Source: Myxococcota bacterium (GTDB lineage Bacteria; Myxococcota_A; UBA9160; JAFDET01). Taken from it: a stretch of DNA of 60,247 nt. How positions within the stretch are numbered: the stretch's first letter is position 1; each line of letters starts with the position of its first letter. The position numbers and the translations under genes were made by a program. The stretch is from assembly GCA_028278065.1 (NCBI GenBank), contig JANQFA010000215.1:1-60247 (forward strand), in the 5' to 3' direction. Below the pieces are notes generated by a model. The model was not told the origin of the DNA. It searched no databases and was given only the letters and a program-made list of their open reading frames with translations. Positions 15,133-23,765 of this stretch are shown here, piece by piece.

Positions 15133-15866
15133 CGGCGGGCTCGCGGCTGGACGAACGCCTGGTCGGGCTGGGTCTGGCCGAGAGCCGCACCCGCGCCCAG
15201 GCGCTGATCCGCGCCGGGCGCGTGCTGGTCGACGACGTGCCCGTCGACAAGCCCGGGACCCGCGTGCGCGAGGCCGCCGCGGTGCGGGTTCGCGGCGAGG
15301 AGCGCCGCTTCGTGTCACGGGGCGGGGACAAGCTGGCCGGCGCGCTCGAAGACCTGGGCGTGGACCCGGGCGGGCTGCGCTGTCTCGACGTGGGCGCCTC
15401 GACGGGCGGCTTCACCGACTGCCTGCTCCAGCACGGGGCCACCCACGTGGTGGCCGTCGACGTCGGCTACGGACAGCTCGACCTGCGCTTGCGCAACGAC
15501 GAGCGGGTGACCGTCCTCGAGCGAACCAACGCGCGCCACCTGGAGCCGACTCAGCTGGGCGCAGAGCCGATCGAGCTGGTCACGGTCGACGTCTCCTTCA
15601 TCTCCTCCCGACTCCTGCTGCCGGCGCTGGCGAGGGTGGCGCGCGCCGCGCGCTGGCTGGTGATGGTGAAGCCCCAGTTCGAGGTCGGCCGCGAGCGGGT
15701 GGGGAAGGGCGGCGTGGTGCGCGACGACGCCTTGCGGCGGGAGGCGGCGGACCACGTGGCGGCCGCGGCACGGGAGCTGGGCACCCGGGAGCTGGGCCGG
15801 GTGGACAGTCGGGTGCCGGGCCCCCGAGGGAACCGGGAGGTCTTCCTGCTGCTGGGGCCGGCTTGA
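15129..15866 (+). CDS. tlyA: TlyA-family rRNA (cytidine-2'-O)-methyltransferase, probable CTG start
   Basis: TlyA methylates ribose 2'-O positions of cytidines in 16S and/or 23S rRNA (capreomycin sensitivity) and was earlier called hemolysin A. An N-terminal S4 RNA-binding domain (SRLDERLVGLGLAESRTRAQ) is followed by an FtsJ-type SAM methyltransferase (LDVGASTGGFTDCLLQ near residue 80, VDVGYGQLD, TVDVSFIS). The ORF track starts at a GTG at 15222, which would cut the S4 domain. No ATG, GTG or TTG precedes the S4 domain in frame; the best start is CTG at 15129, overlapping the dxs stop as CTGA. That gives 245 residues, normal for TlyA. Confidence 0.88.
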   Translation: MTAGSRLDERLVGLGLAESRTRAQALIRAGRVLVDDVPVDKPGTRVREAAAVRVRGEERRFVSRGGDKLAGALEDLGVDPGGLRCLDVGASTGGFTDCLLQHGATHVVAVDVGYGQLDLRLRNDERVTVLERTNARHLEPTQLGAEPIELVTVDVSFISSRLLLPALARVARAARWLVMVKPQFEVGRERVGKGGVVRDDALRREAADHVAAAARELGTRELGRVDSRVPGPRGNREVFLLLGPA

Positions 15867-15890
15867 CGCTCCCCGCCTCGTGCCTATCCT
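15863..15890 (+). promoter_or_regulatory. Promoter for the iscA-iscS genes
   Basis: TTGACG, 16 bases, TATCCT; the TTGACG overlaps the tlyA stop codon. Predicted transcription start is near 15898, giving a leader of about 50 bases with a short GAGGG/CCCTC hairpin before the ATG at 15947. Confidence 0.6.
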
Positions 15891-15946
15891 GAGCCATCAC
15901 GAGGGGTTGTACCCTCCAGAGCGCCCTACAGCGAGGACACCCACCC

Positions 15947-16279
15947 ATGGCACTGGTCACCGTCACCGATTCCGCCGCCGATCGAATCAAGGGCCTGCTC
16001 GACCGCGAGGACAAGCTCGCGAGCCACGGGCTGCGCATGAAGGTCGTCGGGGGAGGGTGCTCCGGTCTCCAGTACGAGCTGGCCTTCGACGACGCGCTGC
16101 GCGACGACGACCAGACCATCGAGGCGGGCGGCGTCCGCGTCTTCGTGGATCCCAAGAGCGCGCTCTACCTGGCGGGCTCGACCCTCGACTTCGTGGATAG
16201 CCTCCAGGAGTCGGGCTTCAAGATCGAGAATCCCAACGCCAGCACGACCTGCGGCTGCGGCTCCTCGTTCGGCGCCTGA
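15947..16279 (+). CDS. A-type iron-sulfur cluster carrier protein (IscA/ErpA family)
   Basis: A-type carriers receive and deliver Fe-S clusters to apo-enzymes. The 110-residue product has the three invariant cysteines: one in [11 protein letters not shown] near residue 40 and the CGCG pair near the C-terminus (TTCGCGSSF), with the NPNASTTCG lead-in of the family. It lies 22 bases before a cysteine desulfurase, so this is a small Fe-S assembly operon; the scaffold IscU and the HscAB chaperones are not nearby. Whether it is IscA, ErpA or SufA in strict orthology cannot be told here, so no symbol is given. Confidence 0.92.
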   Translation: MALVTVTDSAADRIKGLLDREDKLASHGLRMKVVGGGCSGLQYELAFDDALRDDDQTIEAGGVRVFVDPKSALYLAGSTLDFVDSLQESGFKIENPNASTTCGCGSSFGA

Positions 16280-16301
16280 GGGCTCTCCGCCGGGAGACCC
16301 C

Positions 16302-17465
16302 GTGACGGTCTCGCCCCCGGTCTACCTGGACAACCACTCGACGACGCGGGTGGACCCGCGTGTGGTCGAGGCGATGGCTCCGTTCTGGACCGTGGACTAC
16401 GGCAACGCCGCGAGCCACGGGCACGTCTTCGGCTGGCGGGCCGAGGAGGCCGTCGACCAGGCACGCGCGCGGCTGGCCGCCGCACTGGGCGGCGAGGCGC
16501 GCGAGATCGTGTTCACCTCCGGTGCGACCGAGGCGAACAACCTGGCGGTCTTCGGAGCCGCCGAGGCGCGGGGTCGCCGCCGCGATCAGCTGGTGACCGT
16601 GGCCACCGAGCACCCGTCGGTGCTCGATCCGTGCCGCGCGCTGGCGCGGCGCGGCTTCGAGCTGACCGAGCTACCCGTCGACCCCGACGGACTGGTGGAC
16701 CCCGACGATGTGGCCCGCGCCGTCGGCGATCGCACGCTCCTCGTGTCGGTGATGACCGCCAACAACGAGATCGGCGTCCTCCAGCCGCTGCGCGAGATCG
16801 GGGCGCTGTGCCGCCAGCGGGGCGCCCTCTTCCACACCGACGCGGTGCAGGCGTTCGGCAAGGTGCCGGTGTGCGTGGAGGAAGTCGATCTCCTCTCCCT
16901 CTCGGCGCACAAGATCCACGGACCGAAGGGGGTGGGCGCGCTCTGGGTGCGCGCGCGGCGGCCGCGCGTGCGTCTCGAGCCTCGCCTCCACGGCGGGGGC
17001 CACGAGAGGGGACTCCGCTCCGGTACGCTCGCGGTGCCCCTCATCGTGGGGCTGGCGCGGGCTGCCGAGCTCTGCCTCGAGGAGCGCGAAGCCGAGGCCG
17101 CGCGTCTCGCCGGCCTGCGCGACGCCCTGCTCGCGCGCCTCATGGAGGCACTTCCCGGTGTGGCCCTGAACGGGCATCCGCGACAGCGACTCCCCGGCAA
17201 CCTCAACGTCGCCTTCGAAGGAGTGGACGCGGACCAGCTCCTCGTCGAGCTGAAGGACGTGGCGCTCTCCACGGGCTCGGCCTGCAGCTCGGCCACGCCC
17301 GGACCCAGCCACGTGCTGGCGGCCCTGGGGCTGTGCGAGGCGCGCCTCAAGGGCTCCATCCGCATGGGCCTGGGCCGCTTCACGACTGCCGAGGAGATCG
17401 ACTACGTCGCGGAGCGACTGGCAGCCGCGGTGCAGCTCGTGCGCAGCGCCGGATCGGGTCGATGA
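16302..17465 (+). CDS. iscS: Cysteine desulfurase (IscS/NifS family)
   Basis: This PLP enzyme takes sulfur from cysteine to form a protein persulfide used for Fe-S clusters, thio-tRNA and molybdopterin. The 387-residue protein begins [18 protein letters not shown]-binding ATEHPSVLD, the lysine in [11 protein letters not shown] near residue 203 and the active cysteine loop [17 protein letters not shown] near residue 325 are all present. The loop is long, as in group I (IscS/NifS) enzymes. GTG start at 16302. Its last codons (RSAGSGR) and stop are repeated in the following 41-bp duplication. Besides IscA it could supply the MoaD-MoaE system encoded further along. Confidence 0.93.
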   Translation: MTVSPPVYLDNHSTTRVDPRVVEAMAPFWTVDYGNAASHGHVFGWRAEEAVDQARARLAAALGGEAREIVFTSGATEANNLAVFGAAEARGRRRDQLVTVATEHPSVLDPCRALARRGFELTELPVDPDGLVDPDDVARAVGDRTLLVSVMTANNEIGVLQPLREIGALCRQRGALFHTDAVQAFGKVPVCVEEVDLLSLSAHKIHGPKGVGALWVRARRPRVRLEPRLHGGGHERGLRSGTLAVPLIVGLARAAELCLEEREAEAARLAGLRDALLARLMEALPGVALNGHPRQRLPGNLNVAFEGVDADQLLVELKDVALSTGSACSSATPGPSHVLAALGLCEARLKGSIRMGLGRFTTAEEIDYVAERLAAAVQLVRSAGSGR

Positions 17466-17521
17466 TACATGGAACTCTGCTGCGTAGCGCCGGCTCGGGT
17501 CGCTGATACAGGGAACCCCCG
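17440..17521 (+). repeat. 41-bp tandem duplication at the iscS/cysC junction with a coupled mini-ORF
   Basis: Two copies of a 41-base unit (17440-17480 and 17481-17521). The first holds the end of iscS; the second re-encodes RSAGSGR plus stop in another frame. An ATG at 17462 overlaps the iscS TGA (ATGA) and opens [14 protein letters not shown], ending at 17506. The TGA there overlaps a CTG whose frame (LIQGTPANL) is open into cysC. Confidence 0.8.
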
Positions 17522-17562
17522 CTAACCTCGCCGCCGCCGAAGCACCTGTGAGGAATGCGACC

Positions 17563-18174
17563 GTGAGCGAACCCAAGAGCAGCAACATCGTCTGGCACGA
17601 GGGCCACGTCACCCGGGAGGACCGCCAGAAGGTCCTGCGCCAGCGCAGCGTCACCATCTGGTTCACCGGGCTGTCCGGCTCGGGCAAGTCCACCGTCGCC
17701 GTGGCCCTGGAGAAGGCCCTGCTCGAGCGGGGACACGCGACCTACGTCCTGGACGGCGACAACGTCCGCCACGGCCTGAACGCGAACCTGGGCTTCTCGC
17801 CCGAGGACCGCACCGAGAACATCCGGCGCATCGGGGAGGTGGCCAAGCTCTTCACCGACGCCGGCGTGATCGTGCTCACCGCCTTCATCTCGCCCTACCG
17901 CGCGGACCGCGATGCGGTGCGTGCGTTGATGGCCGAGGGGGACTTCTGCGAGGTGCTGGTGGACGCGGACGTGGCCACCTGCGAGGCGCGCGACCCCAAG
18001 GGTCTCTACCAGAAGGCCCGCGCCGGAGAGATTCCCGAGTTCACGGGCATCTCGGCCCCGTACGAGGCGCCGGAGAAGCCCGAGGTGACCCTGGATACGG
18101 CCGCTCAGAGTGTGGACGAGAGCGTCGCGCAGCTGTTGGGATACCTCGAGGAGAAGGGCTACCTGTCTCGGTAG
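17563..18174 (+). CDS. cysC: Adenylylsulfate kinase
   Basis: CysC phosphorylates adenosine 5'-phosphosulfate to PAPS, the donor for sulfation and an intermediate of sulfate assimilation. Walker [10 protein letters not shown] is near residue 37, followed by [11 protein letters not shown], the [15 protein letters not shown] motif and ISPYRADR, all standard. No ATP sulfurylase or reductase lies beside it. I prefer the GTG at 17563 because GAGGA ends eight bases before it; the ORF track uses the GTG at 17548, and the frame is open as far up as a CTG at 17503, in the junction repeat. About 203 residues with the preferred start. Confidence 0.93.
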   Translation: MSEPKSSNIVWHEGHVTREDRQKVLRQRSVTIWFTGLSGSGKSTVAVALEKALLERGHATYVLDGDNVRHGLNANLGFSPEDRTENIRRIGEVAKLFTDAGVIVLTAFISPYRADRDAVRALMAEGDFCEVLVDADVATCEARDPKGLYQKARAGEIPEFTGISAPYEAPEKPEVTLDTAAQSVDESVAQLLGYLEEKGYLSR

Positions 18175-18185
18175 CTCCGGACCGG

Positions 18186-18213
18186 GCCTCTGCGCCGCGG
18201 GCGCCGAAGAGGC
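18186..18213 (+). terminator. Hairpin after cysC
   Basis: GCCTCT pairs with AGAGGC and an inner GCGC/GCGC helix closes a 5-base loop, shortly after the cysC stop. There is no T-tract, so it is a weak terminator or structural element only. Confidence 0.3.
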
Positions 18214-18240
18214 GGGTCTGGACCGAGCGGGACGGGGGGC

Positions 18241-20013
18241 ATGAAGGCCGAGCGAGCCGGAGCGGCGCTGCTGTGCGCGATGGGACTCGCCGTGGCGGGC
18301 TGTGCCGGCACGACGACGCCCGTTCCGTCCGCCCCGGAGCCGCCCGCTCCCGAGTTGCAGGCTCCCGGATCGGCGGAGCTGGACTTCCTGATCGCGCGCC
18401 AGCTGGAGCTGGAGGGCCGCATGCCCGAGGCCCTGGCCGCCTACCGGCGGGCCGCCGCGCGGGACCCCGAGTCGGCCTACCTGCAGCGCAAGATCGCCCA
18501 GATCGCGGCCCGTCAGGGCGAGCTGGGCAGCGCCATCCAGCACGCCGAGCGCGCCTTCGAGATCGACCCCGCCGATCCCGACACCCGCCTCCTGCTCGGC
18601 ACCTTGTACCGGGTGCGCAAGGACACCCCCGCCGCCGAGGGTGTGCTGCGCCGGGAGGACGGGCAGCCCCTGGACGAGCCCGCCGCCTTCCTCCTCTACA
18701 CGATCTACGTCGAGAGCGAGCGCTACCCCGACGCCCTCGAGACGGCCGAGTGGATCGTCGAGAACAACCCGGACTCCCTGCGCGGCTGGTTCGCCGTGGC
18801 CGGCGTGCACGAGCACCTGGACCAGCCCCTCGAGGTGGAGCGCGCCCTGGAGGAGGCGCTGGCCCGCGAGCCTGGAAACCTGGCGGTGTACGGCGCGCTG
18901 GCTCGCTCGCGCCGCAACCGCGGCGATCGCACCGGCGAGGTCGAGATCTACGAGCAGGTCCTGGAGCGCTACCCGCACCACCAGGCGACGCTGAGCGCGA
19001 TGTCCGAGGCACTCAGCGCCCTGGGGCGCAACCAGGAGGCGATCGCGGCGCTCGAGGATCTGGTGGAGCACCACCCGGACGACGCGCGGGCCGCCGTGCG
19101 CCTCTCCCTGCTGGAGTACGACACCGGTCGCTACGAGCAGGCGGCTGCGCGGCTCGAGCGCGTCCTCGATCACAAGCCGGACGATCACGAGGTGGCCTAT
19201 CTGCTCGGCCTCGTGCGCCAGCGGCTGGCCGACCCGGACGGGGCGGCGGCGGCCTTCTCGCGGGTCCCGCCGGAGCATCGACGCTTCGTGGATGCGCGCA
19301 CCCAGATCGCCGTCATCCACGAGAAGCGCGGGGAGTACGCGCTGGCGCTGGAAGAGGTGGAGCGCGCGCGGGCGGTGGCGCCGAGCCGTCCCCTCGATCT
19401 CTACGCCGCGAGCCTGCGGGCCAAGACCGGCGACTTCGACGAGGCGGTGGCGTTCCTGGAGCTGCTGCTCGCCGACTCGCCCAAGGACGACGAGCTGCTC
19501 TACAACCTGGGTGTCCTGCACGGGGAGGCCGGCCACTACGACCGGGCGCTCCTCTACATGCAGCAGGCCCTGGACCTCAACCCCGACAACTCCGCCGCGC
19601 TCAACTACGTTGGCTACACCTGGGCGGAGCGCGGGGAGAACCTGGACGAGGCCGAGCGCTACATCCGGCGCGCCCTCGAGCTGCAGCCCGACGACGGATT
19701 CATCACCGACAGCCTCGGCTGGGTCTACTACATGCGGGCCAAGCCGCTGGTGCAGAGCGCGCGTGCGGCGGATCAGGCCGAGGGACGTCGCCTCCTGCAG
19801 CGCGCGCTCGTGGAGCTGGAGCGTGCCAGTGAGCTGACCGGCGGGGACCCCGTCGTGGTCGAGCACATCGGCGACGTCTACATGCTGCTGGACGACAAGC
19901 CCCGCGCGCTCGAGTCCTACGGCGACGCCATCCAGAGGGAACCGCGCAGCGGCGAGCAGCCGGAGCTGCGCGACAAGTTCGAGCGCCTGCGGCGCGAGCT
20001 CGGGGTGCAGTGA
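18241..20013 (+). CDS. TPR-repeat outer-membrane or periplasmic lipoprotein
   Basis: The 590-residue product has a lipoprotein signal (MGLAVAGC with cysteine near residue 21) and then about a dozen tetratricopeptide repeats from roughly 45 to the end. Typical repeat stretches are GRMPEALAAYRRAAARDP and LLYNLGVLHGEAGHYDRAL. TPR arrays are protein-docking scaffolds; the lipid anchor puts it at the envelope. ATG at 18241 follows GGGACGGGGGGC. It is coupled through GTGA to the next lipoprotein gene. Similar pairs of a long TPR lipoprotein with a LolB-like partner occur in deltaproteobacteria, suggesting lipoprotein or exopolysaccharide handling, but no precise role can be assigned. Confidence 0.82.
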   Translation: MKAERAGAALLCAMGLAVAGCAGTTTPVPSAPEPPAPELQAPGSAELDFLIARQLELEGRMPEALAAYRRAAARDPESAYLQRKIAQIAARQGELGSAIQHAERAFEIDPADPDTRLLLGTLYRVRKDTPAAEGVLRREDGQPLDEPAAFLLYTIYVESERYPDALETAEWIVENNPDSLRGWFAVAGVHEHLDQPLEVERALEEALAREPGNLAVYGALARSRRNRGDRTGEVEIYEQVLERYPHHQATLSAMSEALSALGRNQEAIAALEDLVEHHPDDARAAVRLSLLEYDTGRYEQAAARLERVLDHKPDDHEVAYLLGLVRQRLADPDGAAAAFSRVPPEHRRFVDARTQIAVIHEKRGEYALALEEVERARAVAPSRPLDLYAASLRAKTGDFDEAVAFLELLLADSPKDDELLYNLGVLHGEAGHYDRALLYMQQALDLNPDNSAALNYVGYTWAERGENLDEAERYIRRALELQPDDGFITDSLGWVYYMRAKPLVQSARAADQAEGRRLLQRALVELERASELTGGDPVVVEHIGDVYMLLDDKPRALESYGDAIQREPRSGEQPELRDKFERLRRELGVQ

Positions 20014-20792
20014 GGGTCCGTCGGGTCGCGGTCGTGACGGCCGCGGCGCTCGTCCTGGGCTGCCGTACGGCGCTCCCGCCGGCCGTCCCGCTCCCGCCGG
20101 ACGACCCGCGCCCCGAACGCCTGCTGGCGGAGCTGGCCGAGCGTGCGCGCCGCCTGGACGCGCTGCGCGGGCTGGCGAAGCTCTCGGTGGACGGGCCCGG
20201 GGGGTCGATCCGCTCGCGGCAGGTGCTGGTGGCGGCTCGCCCTGCGCGGCTGCGCGTCGAGATCCTGGGCTTCCTCTCGCAGACCCAGGCCGTGCTGGTG
20301 ACCGACGGCGCCGAGTACAGTCTCTTCGACGCCCGCGACCACACCTTCGAGTCGGCGCCCCTGCGCCCGGGGCTCCTGCTCCAGATCGCGGGCATCGACC
20401 TGGAGCCCGACGAGGCGGTGCGGGTGCTGCTCGGCGCGCCGGGGCTCGAGGCGCTCTCGCCGCGCCAGGCGGTCCAGCTTCCCGAAGGCGGTCTGCAGGT
20501 GCTGCTGCGCGACGACGACGGCGGAGCGCAGCGCGCCGTCGAGTTCGGGCCGGAGGGGCGCCTGCGCCGCTATGCCGCCTGGGACCCCGACGGTATTCCG
20601 GCCTTCGACGCGCGCTACGACGAGATGGAGACGGTCGGGTCCTTGAGCTTCGCCCACCGCATCGAGATCCAGTTTCCGGTGACCGGCGTCGAGGCGCGGA
20701 TCGACCTCTCGCGCATCGCGCTCAACCCCGATCTGGACCCCGCGGTGTTCGATCTGGACATCCCGACCGGCGCATCCCCGGGGCACGGATGA
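20010..20792 (+). CDS. LolB-like / DUF4292-type lipoprotein
   Basis: A GTG at 20010 overlaps the TPR gene stop. The 260-residue product has a lipobox (ALVLGC) at about residue 18 and then an all-beta fold with the pattern LDALRGLAKLSVDGPGG, PARLRVEILGFLSQTQAVLVTDG and YSLFDARDHTFESAP, resembling the half-barrel of LolA/LolB and DUF4292 proteins that bind lipid acyl chains. It may be an outer-membrane lipoprotein acceptor, but the classical LolB loop cannot be recognised with certainty. Its stop overlaps the ATG of the peptide-binding protein (ATGA), so this lipoprotein pair is translated together with the Opp transporter. Confidence 0.7.
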   Translation: MRVRRVAVVTAAALVLGCRTALPPAVPLPPDDPRPERLLAELAERARRLDALRGLAKLSVDGPGGSIRSRQVLVAARPARLRVEILGFLSQTQAVLVTDGAEYSLFDARDHTFESAPLRPGLLLQIAGIDLEPDEAVRVLLGAPGLEALSPRQAVQLPEGGLQVLLRDDDGGAQRAVEFGPEGRLRRYAAWDPDGIPAFDARYDEMETVGSLSFAHRIEIQFPVTGVEARIDLSRIALNPDLDPAVFDLDIPTGASPGHG

Positions 20793-22801
20793 TCCGCGTG
20801 CTCCTCCGGGCGGCGCTCTGTGCGGGGCTCGCGCTGCCGATCGCGTGCAGCAACAACCCGTACCCGGATTCGGACCGGGACGCGGCGGTTCTCTACACCA
20901 CCTTCCGCGAGGCGCCGCGCACCCTCGACCCCGCCGTGGCCTACACCACCTCGTCCCACGCGGTGACGGGCAACGTCTACGACACGCTGCTCGAGTACCA
21001 CTACCTGAAGCGCCCCTACACGCTGATCCCCTCGCTGGCGGTCGCGGTGCCCGAGGGCCGGGTGCTCGAAGACGGTCGCGTCGCCTACCGCTTCGAGCTG
21101 CGCCGCGGTCTCCTCTACCAGGACGACCCGGCCTTCGGCCTGGGCGAGGACGGGCGCCTGACCCGCGAGATCGTCGCAGAGGACGTGGCCTTCCAGCTCA
21201 AGCGCATCGCCGACCCCGCGGTGAACAGCCCGGTCATCGAGCCGTTCCGGGTGCTGGCGGGCTTCGCCGAGTTCGGTGAGGCGCTGGCCGCGCGCCGCAA
21301 GGACGACGCCGAGTTCGCGGCGCTCCCGGCCCACGAGCAGTACGCCGCGCTGGGCCCCGTCGACGGGCTGCGGGTCGTGGACCGCCACACGCTGGAGATC
21401 GTGCTCCGGGAGCCCTCCCCGCAGATCCTCTACTGGTTCGCGATGCCCTTCACGACGCCGGTCGCCTGGGAGGCGGTGCAGTACTACGACGGCAAGGAGG
21501 GACGCCCGCGCTTCGCCGACCATCCGGTGGGGTCGGGGCCCTACCGCCTCGTCCACTACAACAAGCAGGCGCGCATGAGCCTCGAAGTGAATCCCAACTG
21601 GCACGGGGTGCGCCATCCGGAGTGGAAGGCACCCGGTACGCTGTTTCCGTCCGAGGGAGCGCCGGGCGATGCCGAGAAGGGCCTCCTGGATGCGGCCGGC
21701 GAGCCCCTGCCCCGCATCCAGCGCATCGAGTTCCTGCGCGAGAAGGAGAGCATCCCGCGCTTCAACAAGTTCCTCCAGGGCTACTTCGATACCTCCGGCA
21801 TCATCAAGGAGAGCTTCGACAAGGTGGTCGTGGAGGATCGGCTCTCGCCCGAGATGGCGGCGAGGGGCATGAAGCTCGAGAAGTCCGTCGAGCCGAGCGT
21901 CTTCTACATCGGCTTCAACATGGACGATCCGACGGTCGGGGCCGAAGGGGGCGAGCGGAGCCGCAAGCTGCGTCAGGCGATGAGCCTGACCGTCGACGTG
22001 GAGGAGTGGCTGCGCCGCTTCACCAACGGACGCGGGGTCCCCGCCCAGTCGCCCATTCCGCCGGGCCTCTTCGGGTACGACCCCGACTACCTCAACCCCT
22101 TCCGGAAGGTGGACATGGAGCGGGCGCGGGCGCTGCTGAAGGAGGCCGGCTACGCGGATGGCATCGATCCGGAGACGGGCAAGCCCCTCCACCTCACCTT
22201 CGATACCTACCAGACGTCGCCCGATCAGCTTCTCGTGATCCGCTTCTTCGTGGATGCCTGGAGGCGCCTGGGCCTGAACGTCGAGCTGGCGCCCACCAAC
22301 TACAACCAGTTCCAGGAGAAGGTGCGCAACGGCGCCTACCAGATCTACATGTGGGGCTGGATCGCCGACTTCCCGGATCCGGAGAACTTCCTCTTCCTGC
22401 TGTGGTCGGAGCTGGCCCGCTCCAACAGCGGGGGGCCCAATACCTCCAACTTCTCGAACGCGCGTTTCGACGAGCTCTACAAGGCCATGAAGGTGCGTCC
22501 CAACGACGCCGAGCGCCGCGCGATGGTGGCGGAGATGCGCTCCATTCTCGAGCACGAGCGGCCCTGGATCGAGCTCCATCACAGCGAGGACTACGCCCTC
22601 TACCACGGCTGGCTCGACGGGGTGAAGCCCTTCGGCATGTCGTTCCCGATGGTCAAGTATCGCGGCCTCGACGTCGCCGAGCGCGCCGCGAGGCGGGAGG
22701 CCTGGAACGAGCCGCTGGTGTGGCCCGTCTGGGTTCTCCTCGTCGGTCTGGTGGCCGCGGCCGTGCCGGGGGTGGTGACCTTCTACCGGGAGCGTCAGTA
22801 G
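20789..22801 (+). CDS. oppA: Peptide ABC transporter substrate-binding protein (OppA/DppA type) with C-terminal membrane helix
   Basis: This is the solute-binding component (SBP family 5) of a peptide/nickel-type importer. The 670-residue protein starts with a signal ending in a cysteine (LALPIACSNNP), consistent with a lipoprotein, though proline at -3 is atypical. Family hallmarks include the N-terminal EAPRTLDPAVAY, VGSGPYRLVHYN near 245, and the C-lobe YQIYMWGWIADFPDPENFLFLL. Unusually, the last 30 residues form a membrane span followed by a basic tail (VLLVGLVAAAVPGVV then FYRERQ). So it may be anchored at both ends. It is coupled to the lipoprotein gene before it and to oppB after it. 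Confidence 0.88.
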   Translation: MIRVLLRAALCAGLALPIACSNNPYPDSDRDAAVLYTTFREAPRTLDPAVAYTTSSHAVTGNVYDTLLEYHYLKRPYTLIPSLAVAVPEGRVLEDGRVAYRFELRRGLLYQDDPAFGLGEDGRLTREIVAEDVAFQLKRIADPAVNSPVIEPFRVLAGFAEFGEALAARRKDDAEFAALPAHEQYAALGPVDGLRVVDRHTLEIVLREPSPQILYWFAMPFTTPVAWEAVQYYDGKEGRPRFADHPVGSGPYRLVHYNKQARMSLEVNPNWHGVRHPEWKAPGTLFPSEGAPGDAEKGLLDAAGEPLPRIQRIEFLREKESIPRFNKFLQGYFDTSGIIKESFDKVVVEDRLSPEMAARGMKLEKSVEPSVFYIGFNMDDPTVGAEGGERSRKLRQAMSLTVDVEEWLRRFTNGRGVPAQSPIPPGLFGYDPDYLNPFRKVDMERARALLKEAGYADGIDPETGKPLHLTFDTYQTSPDQLLVIRFFVDAWRRLGLNVELAPTNYNQFQEKVRNGAYQIYMWGWIADFPDPENFLFLLWSELARSNSGGPNTSNFSNARFDELYKAMKVRPNDAERRAMVAEMRSILEHERPWIELHHSEDYALYHGWLDGVKPFGMSFPMVKYRGLDVAERAARREAWNEPLVWPVWVLLVGLVAAAVPGVVTFYRERQ

Positions 22802-23763
22802 TGCTCGCGTACGTGATCCGCAGACTCTTCTACGGCGCCGGGGTGGTGCTCGGCGTCCTCCTGCTCCTCTTCCTGCTCTTCTTCACGGTGGCCACGCCCG
22901 ACGACGTGGCCCGCCAGGCGCTGGGCGAGAAGGCGCTGCCCGACGTGATCGAGCAGTGGAAGGTGAACCACGGCTACGACCGCCCCCTCTGGCCCTGGCA
23001 GGACTTCGACGACAACCTCTTCTTCGACCACTACCGGCGCATGCTGACCTTCGACTTCGGGCGCAGCGACGCCGACGATACGCCGATCATGGATCGCATA
23101 CGCGATGGGGTGGGGCCGAGCCTCGCGCTGACGGTGCCGATGTTCGTGCTGGGGGTGGTCGCGGGCATCGTCCTGTCCCTCTTCGTGGCCTTCTTCCGGG
23201 AGACCTACATCGATCGGATGGGTGTCTTCCTGTGCGTGCTCGGGATGAGCATCTCCATCCTCCTCTACATCATCGGCGCGCAGTACCTGATCGGGAAGAC
23301 GTTGCGCTGGTTCCCGATCTCCGGATTCGATGCGGACCCGTCCGTGATGCTCCGCTTCCTGGCGCTTCCGCTCCTGGTCGGGGTCGTGAGCGGGGTCGGT
23401 GGAGACGTGCGCTTCTACCGCACGGTCTTCCTCGAGGAGACCGGCCGCGACTACGTGCGCACGGCGCGGGCCAAGGGGGCGGGGGAGGGGCGCGTGATGG
23501 CCCGCCACGTCCTGCGCAACGCGCTCATCCCGATCCTCACGCGGGTGGTGGTGGCGATCCCGTTTCTCTTCACCGGCTCACTCCTGCTCGAGGCCTTCTT
23601 CGGGATCCCGGGCCTGGGGGCCCTCACCGTGGATGCCATCCAGGGCAACGACTTCTCCACCCTGCGCACGATGGTCTTCATCGGGGCCCTCCTCTTCGTC
23701 CTGGGACAGGTGGCCACCGACGTGAGCTACGCGCTGGTGGATCCCCGGGTGAGGCTGGAGTAG
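22801..23763 (+). CDS. oppB: Peptide ABC transporter permease OppB
   Basis: Inner-membrane permease of the importer. The GTG at 22801 shares a base with the oppA stop and starts VLAYVIRRLFYGAGVVLGV, the usual short cytoplasmic N-terminus plus TM1. About 320 residues with six membrane segments and a periplasmic domain between TM1 and TM2 (roughly residues 35-100). The EAA coupling loop is RTARAKGAGEGRVMARHVLRNALIP near residue 219. The ORF track shows it inside a longer frame that runs back through oppA. It pairs with OppC two bases downstream. Confidence 0.92.
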   Translation: MLAYVIRRLFYGAGVVLGVLLLLFLLFFTVATPDDVARQALGEKALPDVIEQWKVNHGYDRPLWPWQDFDDNLFFDHYRRMLTFDFGRSDADDTPIMDRIRDGVGPSLALTVPMFVLGVVAGIVLSLFVAFFRETYIDRMGVFLCVLGMSISILLYIIGAQYLIGKTLRWFPISGFDADPSVMLRFLALPLLVGVVSGVGGDVRFYRTVFLEETGRDYVRTARAKGAGEGRVMARHVLRNALIPILTRVVVAIPFLFTGSLLLEAFFGIPGLGALTVDAIQGNDFSTLRTMVFIGALLFVLGQVATDVSYALVDPRVRLE

Positions 23764-23765
23764 CG

